NCBI GenBank assembly: GCA_011057845.1
Contig: DSDB01000020.1
Coordinates: forward strand, 1-13,680
Source of the DNA: Phycisphaerales bacterium
Lineage (GTDB): Bacteria; Planctomycetota; Phycisphaerae; Sedimentisphaerales; Anaerobacaceae
Reading direction: 5' to 3'
DNA: 13,680 nucleotides
A program made the position numbers and the translations under genes. Below, piece by piece: positions 13,299 to 13,680 of this stretch. Numbering within the stretch: position 1 is the stretch's first letter; each line of letters begins with the position of its first letter. A model generated the notes under the pieces. That model did no database searches and was not told the DNA's origin. It was given only the letters and a program-made list of their open reading frames with translations.

Positions 13299-13680
13299 TC
13301 AAATCCCCGCACCGTTCATCATCTGCTCGCTGAACACCTCTTCCCTTGCCACGGGCCTGCCGCTGTACACCGCCGCCAGCGTCAGCCCATCCATCAGGCG
13401 AACCGTCTGGTTGCGGATGTCCAGTATCGTCCGCCTGAACCGGCAGACCGGCTCCTGGCTGCAATGCTGATAGTTCGATACCGATACGCACCCCATCGGC
13501 GCCAGAATTCCGTCGAAATACCGCACCACGTGGCCCATCGTGATGTTCTCGGGCTTCTGCCCCAGGACATAGCCGCCGGACCTTCCGGGAATGCTCCGGA
13601 CCCAGCCCTTGGCCTTCAGTTCGAGCATGATGTGCTCCAGAAACCGCTTCGGAACGTCGTTGCGTTCGGCGAGTTCCCGA
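13299..13680 (-). CDS. Rrf2 family transcriptional regulator, N-terminus cut by window edge
   Basis: Winged-helix DNA-binding regulator of the Rrf2 group (IscR, CymR, NsrR, RirA relatives). About 127 residues are in the window. They start inside the recognition-helix region (RELAERNDVPKRFLEHIM) and continue with LKAKGWVRSIPGRSGGYVLG and ENITMGHVVRYFDG, the usual wing and linker. Three cysteines follow in MGCVSVSNYQHCSQEPVCRF, spaced C-x8-C-x5-C, suitable for an Fe-S cluster; IscR and NsrR have x5/x5 and RirA x7/x5, as I recall. The protein ends at TGA 13299. It lies 73 bases upstream of sbp on the same strand with a palindrome in between, which suggests control of sulfate uptake (and possibly itself) in response to Fe-S, cysteine or redox state. 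The ligand is unknown. Confidence 0.9.
   Translation of the reverse strand, partial: RELAERNDVPKRFLEHIMLELKAKGWVRSIPGRSGGYVLGQKPENITMGHVVRYFDGILAPMGCVSVSNYQHCSQEPVCRFRRTILDIRNQTVRLMDGLTLAAVYSGRPVAREEVFSEQMMNGAGI

Noticed and set aside
13226..13312. Longer start for sbp at 13312
   Set aside because: Would run through the palindrome/promoter and overlap the Rrf2 gene; ATG 13225 has a good ribosome-binding site and a normal N-terminus.
1..13680. tRNA, rRNA, CRISPR, insertion sequence, integrase or attachment sites
   Set aside because: Looked for and not seen; no repeat-spacer pattern, no transposase motifs and no tRNA-like cloverleaf noticed by eye.

Overview
The window is dense, GC-rich bacterial chromosome with strong G/C bias at third codon positions, which is why it throws many long false antisense frames. 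It carries housekeeping and nutrient-uptake genes and no phage, IS, CRISPR or RNA-gene signal that I could see. The PurN-type domain, a short pilin-like protein with a C-terminal DG-VEW motif, and tandem heptamers between genes point to a Gram-negative of planctomycete (Phycisphaerae-like) type. That assignment is an inference from protein style, not a match to a known genome.

Layout. From the left edge: topA (minus strand, C-terminus cut by the window edge); an AT-richer stretch with one possible 54-aa gene; and a DUF3800 gene that looks accessory. A minus-strand run argB-argD-argF-rdgB follows (transcribed 6565 to 2878). It covers N-acetylglutamate kinase, acetylornithine aminotransferase, ornithine carbamoyltransferase and the XTP/dITP house-cleaning pyrophosphatase. 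A divergent promoter region (about 6600-6770) separates it from a plus-strand group: a coiled-coil C4 zinc-ribbon protein, a 375-aa protein joining an RNase HI domain to a PurN-type formyltransferase domain, and a membrane-anchored pilin-like protein. On the minus strand again, from the right edge, come an Rrf2 regulator (N-terminus cut) and a complete sulfate ABC transporter: sulfate-binding protein, CysT, CysW and CysA. The transporter genes are tightly spaced or overlapping.

How they work together. ArgB, ArgD and ArgF are successive or near-successive steps from N-acetylglutamate to citrulline; argC and the deacetylation step are not in the window. The sulfate genes form one uptake system. 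A palindrome overlapping the sbp promoter, just downstream of the Rrf2 gene, makes Rrf2 control of sulfate uptake a reasonable hypothesis.

Most unusual items: (1) the RNase HI-PurN fusion next to a zinc-ribbon partner, which parallels the mycobacterial zinc-ribbon plus RNase HI-CobC arrangement but with a different metabolic domain; (2) two 42-bp tandem arrays, each exactly six heptamers but with unrelated units, at two gene junctions of the same arg operon; (3) the palindromic candidate operator in front of the sulfate-uptake genes.
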